From the NCBI RefSeq assembly GCF_947496775.1, contig NZ_CANMDU010000001.1, positions 1 through 64,000 on the forward strand: a stretch of 64,000 nucleotides of DNA, written 5' to 3'. A program made the translations under genes and the position numbers. Of the stretch, positions 1-7,804 are shown piece by piece; position 1 is the stretch's first letter; every line of letters begins with the position of its first letter. The notes beneath the pieces are model-generated. The model was not told the DNA's origin, searched no databases, and saw nothing but the letters and a program-made list of their open reading frames with translations. The DNA is from an uncultured Maribacter sp. GTDB lineage: Bacteria; Bacteroidota; Bacteroidia; Flavobacteriales; Flavobacteriaceae.

Positions 1-1770
1 GCTACGGATGCTTTAATTGATAACAATATTGCTATAACTAATGATGGTGGGCTTACTGGTGTTACTATTAATAACGACGGTACTATTGTTATTCCAGCAG
101 GAACTACTGAAGGTACTTACACAGTTACCTATTCTATTTGCTTAACAGCTAATAATACTATCTGTGATACAGCTACAGTAACTATTGATGTGCAAATTGA
201 TTCTGACTTAGATGGTATAATTGACGCCATAGACATTGACGATGATAACGATGGTATTTCCGATTTAGATGAATCTAATGGTATAGACCCAAGTGCCGAT
301 GATGATAATGATGGAGTTCCTAATTATTTAGATGATGAACCTAGTAATCCTTTAGTAGGAGATACTAACGGCTCGGTTGAACCAGCATATGATTTTGATG
401 GTGATGGTATTCCTAATCATTTTGATATCGATGCAGACAACGATGGTATTCTAGATGTTAACGAAGCCGGTAATGGAGATTTAGACACCAATAACGATGG
501 TGTTATTGATTCTAATGATGATGGATTTAGTGATACAACTGATAACGGTCAAGCAGATAGTACAGAAGGTACAACGCCTACTAATACAGATGGTACAGGT
601 AATGCAAACTTCTTAGATATCGATGCTGATGATGATGGTATTCCTGATAATGTAGAAGCACAATTAACCAGTGCATATACAGTTCCTGCTGATGCTTTTG
701 ATACAGTTGGTTTGGATACAAACTATCCAGGCGGATTAACCCCTGTGGATATAGATGAAGATGGCACGCCTGATTATATAGACTTAGATTCTGATGGCGA
801 CGGTATTGATGATGTTATAGAAGCTGGTCAAGGTACTATAACTAATCCTAACGCCGATGCCGATAATGATGGACTAAATGATGCTTTTGATGATACTCCA
901 GCTAACGATGTAAACAATGATTTAGATACTGGTGCAATAGCTACAGATAATGACGATAACCCAACTACTACTGAAGTAGATTTTAGAGAAATTGCAGATA
1001 GCGATGGTGATGGCGTATTAGATACTACCGAAGAAGAAGACGGTACAGACCCACATGACCCTTGTGATTATGTTATTACAAGTGCAACTCTTCCTGTGTC
1101 AGGAGACTATTTAGTAGCAGATTGTGATGGTGATGGTGTTACCAATGAACAAGAAATCGCGGATGGTACAAACCCAGAAGACCCATGTGATTATGATAGA
1201 TCCAATGTTACATTAGCACAAACAGGAGACTATTTAATATCCGATTGTGATGGTGATGGCGTTTTAAATGAAACAGAACTTATGGACGCTACGGACCCAG
1301 ATGATCCTTGTAATTTTATAGCCACTAGTATTACTGTAGAAAGATCAGGAGATTATTTAGTAGCAGATTGTGATGGTGATACCATTAGCAACGGTCAAGA
1401 AATGGAAGATGGCACTAACCCTCAAGACCCTTGTAATCATATTGGTGGTACAGTTCCAGACGGTATTGCTTGCGATATAATTTTTGAGAATGATCTTGTA
1501 GACCCAAATATAACAGATGGCATATTTAAAATAACAAATATTGAAGCCTACCCAGATAATACAGTAAGAATATATAACAGATGGGGAGTATTAGTTTTTG
1601 AAACTCAAGGTTATGACAATGGTAGTAATGGCTTCCAAGGAATTTCCAATGGAAGAGCTACTATTCAGCAAAATGAGAAGCTACCTGTGGGCATATACTA
1701 CTACGTGGTAGACTATATGAACCTTGGGCAAGCTAAAAAGAAAGCTGGTTACCTATACATTAACAGATAA
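1..1770 (+). CDS. T9SS type B sorting-domain adhesin, 3' part only
   Basis: The frame is open from base 1 with no convincing start, so the gene begins outside the window and only its C-terminal 589 residues are seen. The protein is dominated by acidic DxDxDG thrombospondin-type-3-like repeats (about bases 190-1050), which in known families bind calcium in rigid extracellular stalks. Three 41-residue Cys-containing repeats follow. The last ~85 residues contain the motif IYNRWGVLVFE and end in GYLYINR, matching the gliding-motility-associated (type B) C-terminal signal used by T9SS. Export to the cell surface or medium through T9SS is therefore inferred. The gene lies 37 bp upstream of a PorP/SprF-like gene, an arrangement typical of type B substrates and their dedicated SprF-like partner. 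Adhesion is inferred from architecture only. Confidence 0.9.
   Translation, partial: ATDALIDNNIAITNDGGLTGVTINNDGTIVIPAGTTEGTYTVTYSICLTANNTICDTATVTIDVQIDSDLDGIIDAIDIDDDNDGISDLDESNGIDPSADDDNDGVPNYLDDEPSNPLVGDTNGSVEPAYDFDGDGIPNHFDIDADNDGILDVNEAGNGDLDTNNDGVIDSNDDGFSDTTDNGQADSTEGTTPTNTDGTGNANFLDIDADDDGIPDNVEAQLTSAYTVPADAFDTVGLDTNYPGGLTPVDIDEDGTPDYIDLDSDGDGIDDVIEAGQGTITNPNADADNDGLNDAFDDTPANDVNNDLDTGAIATDNDDNPTTTEVDFREIADSDGDGVLDTTEEEDGTDPHDPCDYVITSATLPVSGDYLVADCDGDGVTNEQEIADGTNPEDPCDYDRSNVTLAQTGDYLISDCDGDGVLNETELMDATDPDDPCNFIATSITVERSGDYLVADCDGDTISNGQEMEDGTNPQDPCNHIGGTVPDGIACDIIFENDLVDPNITDGIFKITNIEAYPDNTVRIYNRWGVLVFETQGYDNGSNGFQGISNGRATIQQNEKLPVGIYYYVVDYMNLGQAKKKAGYLYINR
1057..1425 (+). repeat. 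Three tandem 123-bp (41-residue) coding repeats
   Basis: Units start at 1057, 1180 and 1303, and a fourth start (Asp-Pro-Cys) appears at 1426. Each begins with DPC, contains GDYL followed by a DCDGD calcium-loop core, and ends near a D-x-T-[ND]-P step. Two Cys per unit could form disulfides. The repeats lie inside the adhesin reading frame, just before the sorting domain. Confidence 0.9.
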
Positions 1771-1807
1771 AAAACTAATAAAACACATACCATAAAGCAT
1801 AATAATT

Positions 1808-2746
1808 ATGAAAAAAATATATATAACCTTACTGCTAACCTTAACCTCTATTGGCGGGTTAATTGCTCAGCAAGATGCGCAGTATACACAATATATGTAT
1901 AATACCATGTCCGTGAACCCTGCTTATGCTGGTTCTCGTGGAGTATTTAGTATCACTGGACTACACCGTTCGCAATGGGTAGGTCTAGATGGTGCGCCTA
2001 CTACACAAACCCTAAGTTTTAATACTCCTGTCTCTAAAAGAGTTGGGGTTGGTTTATCTATTGTAAATGATGAAATTGGTAATGGAACCAATCAAGATAC
2101 GTATTTCGATGCGGTTTTCTCATATACCATTCCAACATCAGATTCAGGCAAACTATCCTTTGGTTTAAAAGCTGGTGGACATTTATTAAATATTGATTTT
2201 AATAAATTACGTAACTACAACCCTGCTCTTAATCCTGCTGGATACCAAGATATTGACAGAAAATTTTCGCCCAATTTTGGCGCTGGTATTTATTACCATA
2301 CCGATAAATTTTACGCAGGATTATCAGTCCCTAATTTCTTAAAAACAGAGCACTTCGATTCTTCAGGGCAATCCACAACAGGGTTAGCGCAAGAACGTCT
2401 AAATCTATATTTTATAACTGGTTACGTTTTTGACCTTAATCCTGATTTAAAATTTAAACCTACCGTTCTTTTAAAAGGAGTACAAGGAGCACCTTTACAA
2501 GTAGACCTTTCTGCTAATTTTATGCTACATAATAAATTTACGTTAGGAGCTGCTTATAGATGGGATGCTGCCTTAAGTGCCTTAGTTGGCTTCCAAATCT
2601 CTGACCAATTTATGGTTGGCTTAGCATATGATAAAGAAACTACAGAATTAGGCAATACAGCCTTTAACGATGGTTCTTTTGAAGTTATGCTTCGATATGA
2701 ACTTAAAACTAAATACAAAAAAGTAATAACCCCAAGATTCTTTTAA
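1808..2746 (+). CDS. PorP/SprF family T9SS outer-membrane protein
   Basis: The 312-residue protein has a signal peptide (cleavage after about residue 20, ...GLIAQ). The family N-terminal motif follows directly: QDAQYTQYMYN, then NPAYAGSRG, and a run of amphipathic strands ends in an aromatic C-terminus, consistent with a 14-strand-type outer-membrane barrel. PorP/SprF proteins work with the type IX secretion system. In Flavobacterium, SprF-like proteins are needed to secrete or attach type B substrates encoded next to them. It sits 37 bp after the adhesin and 11 bp before the OmpA/TPR gene, so the three are probably one operon. Which substrate it serves is inferred from adjacency. Confidence 0.93.
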   Translation: MKKIYITLLLTLTSIGGLIAQQDAQYTQYMYNTMSVNPAYAGSRGVFSITGLHRSQWVGLDGAPTTQTLSFNTPVSKRVGVGLSIVNDEIGNGTNQDTYFDAVFSYTIPTSDSGKLSFGLKAGGHLLNIDFNKLRNYNPALNPAGYQDIDRKFSPNFGAGIYYHTDKFYAGLSVPNFLKTEHFDSSGQSTTGLAQERLNLYFITGYVFDLNPDLKFKPTVLLKGVQGAPLQVDLSANFMLHNKFTLGAAYRWDAALSALVGFQISDQFMVGLAYDKETTELGNTAFNDGSFEVMLRYELKTKYKKVITPRFF

Positions 2747-2757
2747 TAGCTACCAAG

Positions 2758-4698
2758 ATGAAAAAAATTATATATACATTCCTAGGATTAGCTACAATGA
2801 CTGCTGTGGTTAATGCGCAAGAAAAGAAAATAAACAAAGCCAATCAAAATTATAAGGATTATGCCTATGCTCCTGCAATTGATTCTTATGAAAAATTGAT
2901 AAAAGATGGGTATTCCAAAGAAGAAATTTTTAAAAATTTAGGAAACGCAAACTATGTAAATGCCAATTACCAAGAGGCAACCAAATGGTACGAGCAATTG
3001 TTTCAATTAGAAAACACTTCTATTGACCCTGAATTTATGTATCGTTATGCGCAAACTCTAAAATCTTTAGAAAAATACGTTGAGTCTGATGTATGGATGC
3101 AAAAATTTAAAGCTGCTAATGCTCAAGATCAAAGAGCTATTAAATTTGGTGAAAATCTAGAGTATTTAGACAATATAGAAGCAAATTCCAATCGATATGA
3201 TATTAAAAATTTAGCAATTAACTCTAAAGAATCGGACTTCGCTCCTTCTATGACTAATGAAATGTTAGTATTCTCTACTGCTAGAGATAGCGGTTTAACA
3301 TCTCGTAAAATTCATGAATGGAACAACAAAGCCTTTTTAAACCTTTACAAAGCAACTGCTAACGAACAAGGAGATTATGTTTCTGCTTCTAAGCTCTCTA
3401 AAGCTCTGAACAAAAAAACACATGAATCCTCTACCGCTTTTACAAAAGATGGTAATACGGTTTACTTTACTAGAAATAATTCTGAAAATGGAAAATTCTC
3501 TAGAGACGAAAATGGAGTTAGTAGATTAAAAATTTACAAAGCTACTTTAGCAGAAGGAGAATGGATTAATATTACAGAACTACCTTTTAGTGGAGATAAT
3601 TATTCTGTAGCCCACCCTACTCTAAACAAAAATGAAACGAAACTTTATTTTGCTTCTGATATGCCTGGAACTCTGGGAGAGTCTGATATCTTTTTTGTTA
3701 ACATAAATCCTGATGGTTCTTATAGTGCTCCTGTGAATCTCGGAGAAAAAATCAATACAGAAAGTAGAGAAACTTTTCCTTTTATTACGCAAGATAATAA
3801 ATTATACTTCGCTTCTGACGGACATCCTGGTTTAGGAGGGTTAGATGTCTTTGTAACTAATTTAGAAAATAGCCACAAACCTTCTATAGAAAATATAGGA
3901 AGACCTATTAATTCCGAAGAAGATGATTTTTCTTTTATTTTTAATGAAGAAACTAAAAAAGGTTTCTTTGCCTCTAACCGAGACGGAGGCCAAGGAGACG
4001 ATGACATATACAGTTTTATTGAAAATAAAGCATTAGACTTAAATTGTCATATTAAAATTGCGGGTGTTATAAAAGACATGGAAACTGGAGCTCTTTTAGC
4101 AAAAGCAGAAGTTATGGTTTGCAATGGTGCTAATGAAATTATCACTAAAGGAATTACAGGAAATGATGGCTCTTTTTCTTTAGATGGAGATTGTGCTAAA
4201 GGCGATTACAAATTAGTAGCCACTAAAGAAGATTACAACCAAGGAGATAAAATGTTTGCAACTATTGCCGCTAAAGATATTACAGATGTAGAACTCTCCC
4301 TAGAAAAAACAAGAAGAGCCGCTCCTATTGGAACGGATTTAGCTAAATACTTAGATATTGTCCCTATTTACTTTGACTTTGATAAATCTTTTATCAGAGA
4401 AGATGCTAAAGTTAGTATGGAAAAAGTATTGGCATACCTTAGAGAATTTCCAGAAGTACATGTACAAGTACGTTCTCATACAGATTCTCGCGCAAATGAC
4501 TGGTATAATGAAGGGCTTTCTGTACGTAGAGCTAAATCTACTGCTGCCTATCTCATTTCACAAGGGATTGCCGAAGAAAGAATATCGCACAAAGGGTTTG
4601 GAGAAACAGAACTCACCAATGAATGTAGTAATGAGGTTATTTGTTCTAAAGAAAAACACCAAGCAAATAGACGATCAGAATTTATTGTAGTAAAATAA
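2758..4698 (+). CDS. PorE-like TPR / PD40 propeller / OmpA lipid-free envelope protein
   Basis: The 646-residue protein has a signal peptide (to about residue 20, ...VVNAQ). A TPR-like helical region follows (about 25-130), then a WD40-like PD40 beta-propeller (about 155-425; repeated blades such as KLYFASD and KGFFASNRDGG). After that come a carboxypeptidase-regulatory-like domain (about 440-520) and a C-terminal OmpA domain (about 535-646; YFDFDKSFI, SHTDSRAND, and the Asp and Arg residues that bind peptidoglycan in OmpA). This domain order is that of PorE, a P. gingivalis T9SS component thought to anchor the machine to peptidoglycan. Many Flavobacteria have several paralogues encoded after porP/sprF genes, so orthology to PorE itself is not claimed. 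Confidence 0.88.
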   Translation: MKKIIYTFLGLATMTAVVNAQEKKINKANQNYKDYAYAPAIDSYEKLIKDGYSKEEIFKNLGNANYVNANYQEATKWYEQLFQLENTSIDPEFMYRYAQTLKSLEKYVESDVWMQKFKAANAQDQRAIKFGENLEYLDNIEANSNRYDIKNLAINSKESDFAPSMTNEMLVFSTARDSGLTSRKIHEWNNKAFLNLYKATANEQGDYVSASKLSKALNKKTHESSTAFTKDGNTVYFTRNNSENGKFSRDENGVSRLKIYKATLAEGEWINITELPFSGDNYSVAHPTLNKNETKLYFASDMPGTLGESDIFFVNINPDGSYSAPVNLGEKINTESRETFPFITQDNKLYFASDGHPGLGGLDVFVTNLENSHKPSIENIGRPINSEEDDFSFIFNEETKKGFFASNRDGGQGDDDIYSFIENKALDLNCHIKIAGVIKDMETGALLAKAEVMVCNGANEIITKGITGNDGSFSLDGDCAKGDYKLVATKEDYNQGDKMFATIAAKDITDVELSLEKTRRAAPIGTDLAKYLDIVPIYFDFDKSFIREDAKVSMEKVLAYLREFPEVHVQVRSHTDSRANDWYNEGLSVRRAKSTAAYLISQGIAEERISHKGFGETELTNECSNEVICSKEKHQANRRSEFIVVK

Positions 4699-4770
4699 GT
4701 ATTAAGAGGTCTGTAGATAAATACGCAAAAGTAAATACCTTCAACGGATTAAAATTATGTGTTTTAAAAG

Positions 4771-4871
4771 GTTACCATTGTTAGTTAGAGCGGAGTCGAG
4801 AACTATTCGTTAGTTCTAAATAGACTTCGACTCTGCTCAGCTTAACATTTGCTCAAAATTTGAGCTGTAAC
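4771..4871. repeat. REP-like nested palindromic element
   Basis: Intergenic stretch with nested inverted repeats. An outer pair is GTTAC at 4771 and GTAAC at 4867. A long imperfect pair, 4780-4799 with 4827-4846, matches at 15 of 20 positions around AGCGGAGTCGA / TCGACTCTGCT. Inside it AGAACTA (4799-4805) and TAGTTCT (4811-4817) form a perfect stem with a 5-nt loop. It is followed by a separate perfect palindrome, GCTCAAA-A-TTTGAGC (4851-4865). It is more GC-rich than its surroundings. It resembles short palindromic intergenic repeats of flavobacterial genomes, but no second copy was found in this window. Confidence 0.55.
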
Positions 4872-4917
4872 ATAGGTAGCTATTTATTGACCTCTATAAG
4901 TATTAACAAGCATACCT

Positions 4918-4953
4918 AAAAAAGGGAGAACACGGTTGTGTTCTCCCTTTTTT
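4918..4953. terminator. Rho-independent terminator after the T9SS operon
   Basis: A perfect 10-bp stem GGGAGAACAC / GTGTTCTCCC (4924-4933 and 4938-4947) has a 4-nt loop, with an A-run before it and a T-run after it. It can end transcription from the PorE-like gene and also block antisense reading. The 4699-5057 interval otherwise holds only the palindromic element and the ctaA promoter. Confidence 0.9.
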
Positions 4954-5016
4954 GTTTCTAATAAAATCCACATCATATCTTAAACAAAATCTATTTTTTA
5001 TTCAAGCAAAGAGTGG

Positions 5017-5024
5017 TAATTTTG
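5017..5024 (+). promoter_or_regulatory. ctaA promoter -7 element (TAATTTTG)
   Basis: Exact match to the Bacteroidota -7 consensus TAnnTTTG, 33 nt before the ATG at 5058. It lies downstream of an alternative in-frame GTG at 5013, so a transcript starting here could not use that GTG. This decides the start in favour of 5058. Confidence 0.65.
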
Positions 5025-5057
5025 AACCATCCTTTTTTTTCTAAAGAAGATGCATTT

Positions 5058-6071
5058 ATGAAGGAAAATAAATCTGTTATATATTGGCTCTTTACGGGTT
5101 GTATCCTAATATTTATTATGGTATTAGTTGGTGGGATAACAAGGCTAACACACTCCGGGCTTTCTATATCTAACTACAACCTTATATCTGGCACACTGCC
5201 ACCATTAAATGCAGAAGAATGGCAAGAAGCTTTTGATTTATATAAACAATTCCCCGAATACCAAAAACTTAATTCTCATTTCGCAATAGAGGATTTTAAA
5301 TCTATCTTTTTCTGGGAATGGTTACATCGTTTTATTGGGCGTTTTATTGGCATTGTATTTATAGTACCTTTTGTGTACTTTTTAGTTCGCAAAAAGCTAA
5401 ATAAGGCAACCTTAAAAAAATGCCTTCTCTTATTAGGAATGGGTGCTTTTCAAGGATTTCTTGGTTGGTATATGGTTAAAAGTGGTTTAGTAAATAGACC
5501 AGATGTTTCTCATTTTAGATTAGCAGCCCACCTTATAACCGCCTTTATAACTTGTGCCTATAGTTTTTGGGTAGCATTAGACTTAATATACCCTGAGAGA
5601 AAACCAGCAGTACCAGGACTAAAAAAAATATTACAAATTGCTTTACTCCTATTAATCACTCAAATAATTTGGGGAGCTTTTGTTGCAGGGTTAGATGCTG
5701 GTTTTATACATAATTTCTGGCCCTCTATGAGTGAAGGAAAATTAATACATGAAACAGTTTATATGGAGCAACAACCCTTCTTAAAAAATTTTATCGAAGG
5801 TAAAAGCGGTGTTCAATTTATACACAGGTATCTTGCCTATATTGTTGTTGCTATTATAATATACATTCGCGTTAAATCCAAAGGAATAACAACAACAGAA
5901 TTACAAAAAAGAGGAATTCAGTATTTAGTTATATTAGTACTTATACAATTTGCTTTAGGTGTTTTTACCTTGCTTTTAGCAGTTCCACTATGGTTAGGTA
6001 TTGCCCATCAGATTGTTGCGTTTTTACTTTTAGGAGCAATGACCTTTACTTTACATAGATTCTCTAAATAA
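5058..6071 (+). CDS. ctaA: Heme A synthase (COX15/CtaA family)
   Basis: Membrane enzyme that oxidises the C8 methyl of heme O to make heme A for cytochrome c oxidase. The 337-residue protein (counted from ATG 5058) has about eight hydrophobic helices. It carries the family motifs GGITRLTHSGLS near the N-terminus, EWLHRFIGR with the heme-liganding His, HRYLAYIV in the second half and AHQIVAFLLL near the C-terminus. An in-frame GTG at 5013 would add 15 residues, but it lies upstream of the putative -7 box and adds a non-hydrophobic segment. The gene stands alone: a terminator precedes it and a new promoter follows it. COX15-type proteins of this length with both halves are standard in Flavobacteriaceae. 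Confidence 0.92.
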   Translation: MKENKSVIYWLFTGCILIFIMVLVGGITRLTHSGLSISNYNLISGTLPPLNAEEWQEAFDLYKQFPEYQKLNSHFAIEDFKSIFFWEWLHRFIGRFIGIVFIVPFVYFLVRKKLNKATLKKCLLLLGMGAFQGFLGWYMVKSGLVNRPDVSHFRLAAHLITAFITCAYSFWVALDLIYPERKPAVPGLKKILQIALLLLITQIIWGAFVAGLDAGFIHNFWPSMSEGKLIHETVYMEQQPFLKNFIEGKSGVQFIHRYLAYIVVAIIIYIRVKSKGITTTELQKRGIQYLVILVLIQFALGVFTLLLAVPLWLGIAHQIVAFLLLGAMTFTLHRFSK

Positions 6072-6084
6072 TAAGTAATTATTG

Positions 6085-6092
6085 TAACTTTG
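6085..6092 (+). promoter_or_regulatory. Promoter -7 element (TAACTTTG)
   Basis: Exact TAnnTTTG match, 21 nt before the ATG at 6114, in the 42-bp gap after ctaA. It suggests the next gene is transcribed independently. Confidence 0.65.
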
Positions 6093-6113
6093 CCTATTCA
6101 CAAATTATAACTA

Positions 6114-6617
6114 ATGATTTATAAGGTAAGAATAATTCTGGATGCCTCCGAAGATATTTTTAGAGATATAGAAATAGAATCTCATGTATCTCTTGAAGAT
6201 TTTCATAACGCCATAACTCAAGCATTCGGGTTTTTAGGTAATGAAATGGCTTCTTTTTATACCTGCGACCAAGAATGGAATCAAGAAGAAGAAATTGCTC
6301 TTTTCGATTTAAGCGAAAGTGGTTCTGACGTTCGTTTAATGAATGAAACCTTTGTTGAAGATATTCTTTCTGTAAAGACACCTAAACTTATTTATGTTTA
6401 TGACTTTTTAAGTATGTGGACCTTTCTTATAGAATTGGCTGATATTGTGGATAAAGAAGATGGAAGAGCATACCCTAATCTTCTTTTTAGCTTTGGTGAA
6501 TTACCCGAAGCACCTCCAGAAAAGAAATTTGAAGCAGAAAAAGACCCGTCTAATTTTGATTTTGATGATTCTATCGATAATTACGACGATTTAGATTTTG
6601 ACGAAAATTGGAATTAA
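6114..6617 (+). CDS. Plasmid pRiA4b ORF-3-like family protein
   Basis: The 167-residue cytoplasmic protein has no signal peptide. Its N-terminal ~130 residues match the pRiA4b ORF-3 / IS1096 TnpR-like fold seen in many bacterial genomes: an opening YKVRIILD, then DFHNAITQAFGF, EMASFYTC, and a late YVYDFLSMWTFLIEL. The function of this family is not established despite the transposon-derived name. The C-terminal 35 residues are a strongly acidic low-complexity tail (repeated D/F/N). The gene has its own promoter and precedes the nucleoid-associated protein gene by 67 bp. No transposon ends were seen, so it appears to be a resident gene. Confidence 0.75.
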   Translation: MIYKVRIILDASEDIFRDIEIESHVSLEDFHNAITQAFGFLGNEMASFYTCDQEWNQEEEIALFDLSESGSDVRLMNETFVEDILSVKTPKLIYVYDFLSMWTFLIELADIVDKEDGRAYPNLLFSFGELPEAPPEKKFEAEKDPSNFDFDDSIDNYDDLDFDENWN

Positions 6618-6684
6618 TCTCTTGTACATTTAGTCTCTTTAAAGATTACAATAAATTAACCAAAAATGAACACTACCATTTAGT

Positions 6685-7743
6685 ATGATTAACTTATACC
6701 CTGCTCAAATAGAAAGTATTTCTTTACATCGTGTTGGAAATAAAAATAAAGGCGAAGGTCTTTTTCTTTCTACCGATGCCTTTGGTTTAAACGATGAAAC
6801 TACAGGATTATTAAAAGAATACTTTTTTAAACCTTTCAGAGAAAAAGAAGAAAACTATTTTAAACTATCTAATGAAATAGATGTTGAGTTTAATGAAATA
6901 TATAAAATAGTTTCAGATATATTTATAAATCCATCTAGTCTTCACTCTAATTCTAAAAGAATTGCGACTCATTTATTTGAACAATCAAACCATCCACATA
7001 TTAAAAGTGGTGAAGTTTATGTTGCTCATTTGTCTAATATAATGTTAGATAATGTAAAAGTAGAAGCTATAGGCATATTTAAAAGCGAGCTTAAGCACGA
7101 TTTTCTTCAATTTGAAGAAACGGAAGACAATCTTAACATTCTTGTACAACAAGGGATAAACATTAATAAACTAGATAAAGGTTGTTTAATTTTCAATACA
7201 GCTAAAGAAGAGGGCTTTAAAGTTTTATCTGTAGACAGCAATAGATACGACACTAAGTATTGGTTAGAAAACTTTTTAGGGGTAGAGGCCTTAGCGGATG
7301 AAAATTTCTACACCAAAAATTATATTAAATTTTGTCAAGACTTTGCTAAAGATGTGGTTTTACCTGCTGAAGATAAGCAGCAAGAAGTTCTTTTTATGAA
7401 TAGAGCTGTAAATCATTTTGCTAAAAACGACGAATTTGAAGAAAGTAGTTTCTTAAATGAAGTAATGGAAAACCCAGAATTAATTCCAGAGTTTAAAAAC
7501 TATAAAGTAGATAAAGGGCCTAAATATAGTATCGAAGATGTTTCTACCTTTGATATAGCTAATAAAGCTGTTTCTGACGCTCGTAAAAAAATCAAAAATG
7601 TTATTAATTTAGATACTAACATTCAAATTAAAATGGACTTCATAAACCCGGAATCTGCAGAAAAATTCGTAGAAAAAGGATGGGATGAAGAAAAACAAAT
7701 GTATTATTACTTAGTATATTTTAACAAAGAAGAAAAAAACTAA
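6685..7743 (+). CDS. Nucleoid-associated protein, NdpA/YejK family
   Basis: The 352-residue protein matches the 37-kDa nucleoid-associated protein family. Supporting features are the opening INLYPAQIESISLHRVGNK, a central segment with ILVQQGININKLDKGCLIF and the C-terminal segment KIKMDFINPESAEKFVEKG. E. coli YejK/NdpA localises to the nucleoid and interacts with topoisomerases; in Flavobacteria the role is unstudied. It has no signal peptide and is soluble and acidic. A strong bidirectional terminator follows, so it is the last gene of this rightward block. Confidence 0.85.
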   Translation: MINLYPAQIESISLHRVGNKNKGEGLFLSTDAFGLNDETTGLLKEYFFKPFREKEENYFKLSNEIDVEFNEIYKIVSDIFINPSSLHSNSKRIATHLFEQSNHPHIKSGEVYVAHLSNIMLDNVKVEAIGIFKSELKHDFLQFEETEDNLNILVQQGININKLDKGCLIFNTAKEEGFKVLSVDSNRYDTKYWLENFLGVEALADENFYTKNYIKFCQDFAKDVVLPAEDKQQEVLFMNRAVNHFAKNDEFEESSFLNEVMENPELIPEFKNYKVDKGPKYSIEDVSTFDIANKAVSDARKKIKNVINLDTNIQIKMDFINPESAEKFVEKGWDEEKQMYYYLVYFNKEEKN

Positions 7744-7760
7744 GAAATTGCAAAAAAAAT

Positions 7761-7802
7761 AAAAAGGCTTTGTAATAAAAAACTAATTACAAAGCCTTTT
7801 TT
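7761..7802. terminator. Bidirectional terminator
   Basis: A long stem, AAAAAGGCTTTGTAAT paired with ATTACAAAGCCTTTTT around a 9-nt loop, lies between two convergent genes. Both flanks give T-runs on the respective strand. Confidence 0.92.
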
Positions 7803-7804
7803 GT

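Noticed and set aside
3720-4007. Antisense ORF inside the PorE-like gene
   Set aside because: Opposite strand of a well-supported coding region with no family features.
4358-4690. Alternate-frame ORF in the OmpA domain
   Set aside because: Shadow of the conserved OmpA reading frame.
5013-5057. GTG start of ctaA adding 15 residues
   Set aside because: Upstream of the -7 box, so not on the predicted transcript; the added segment is not part of the family.
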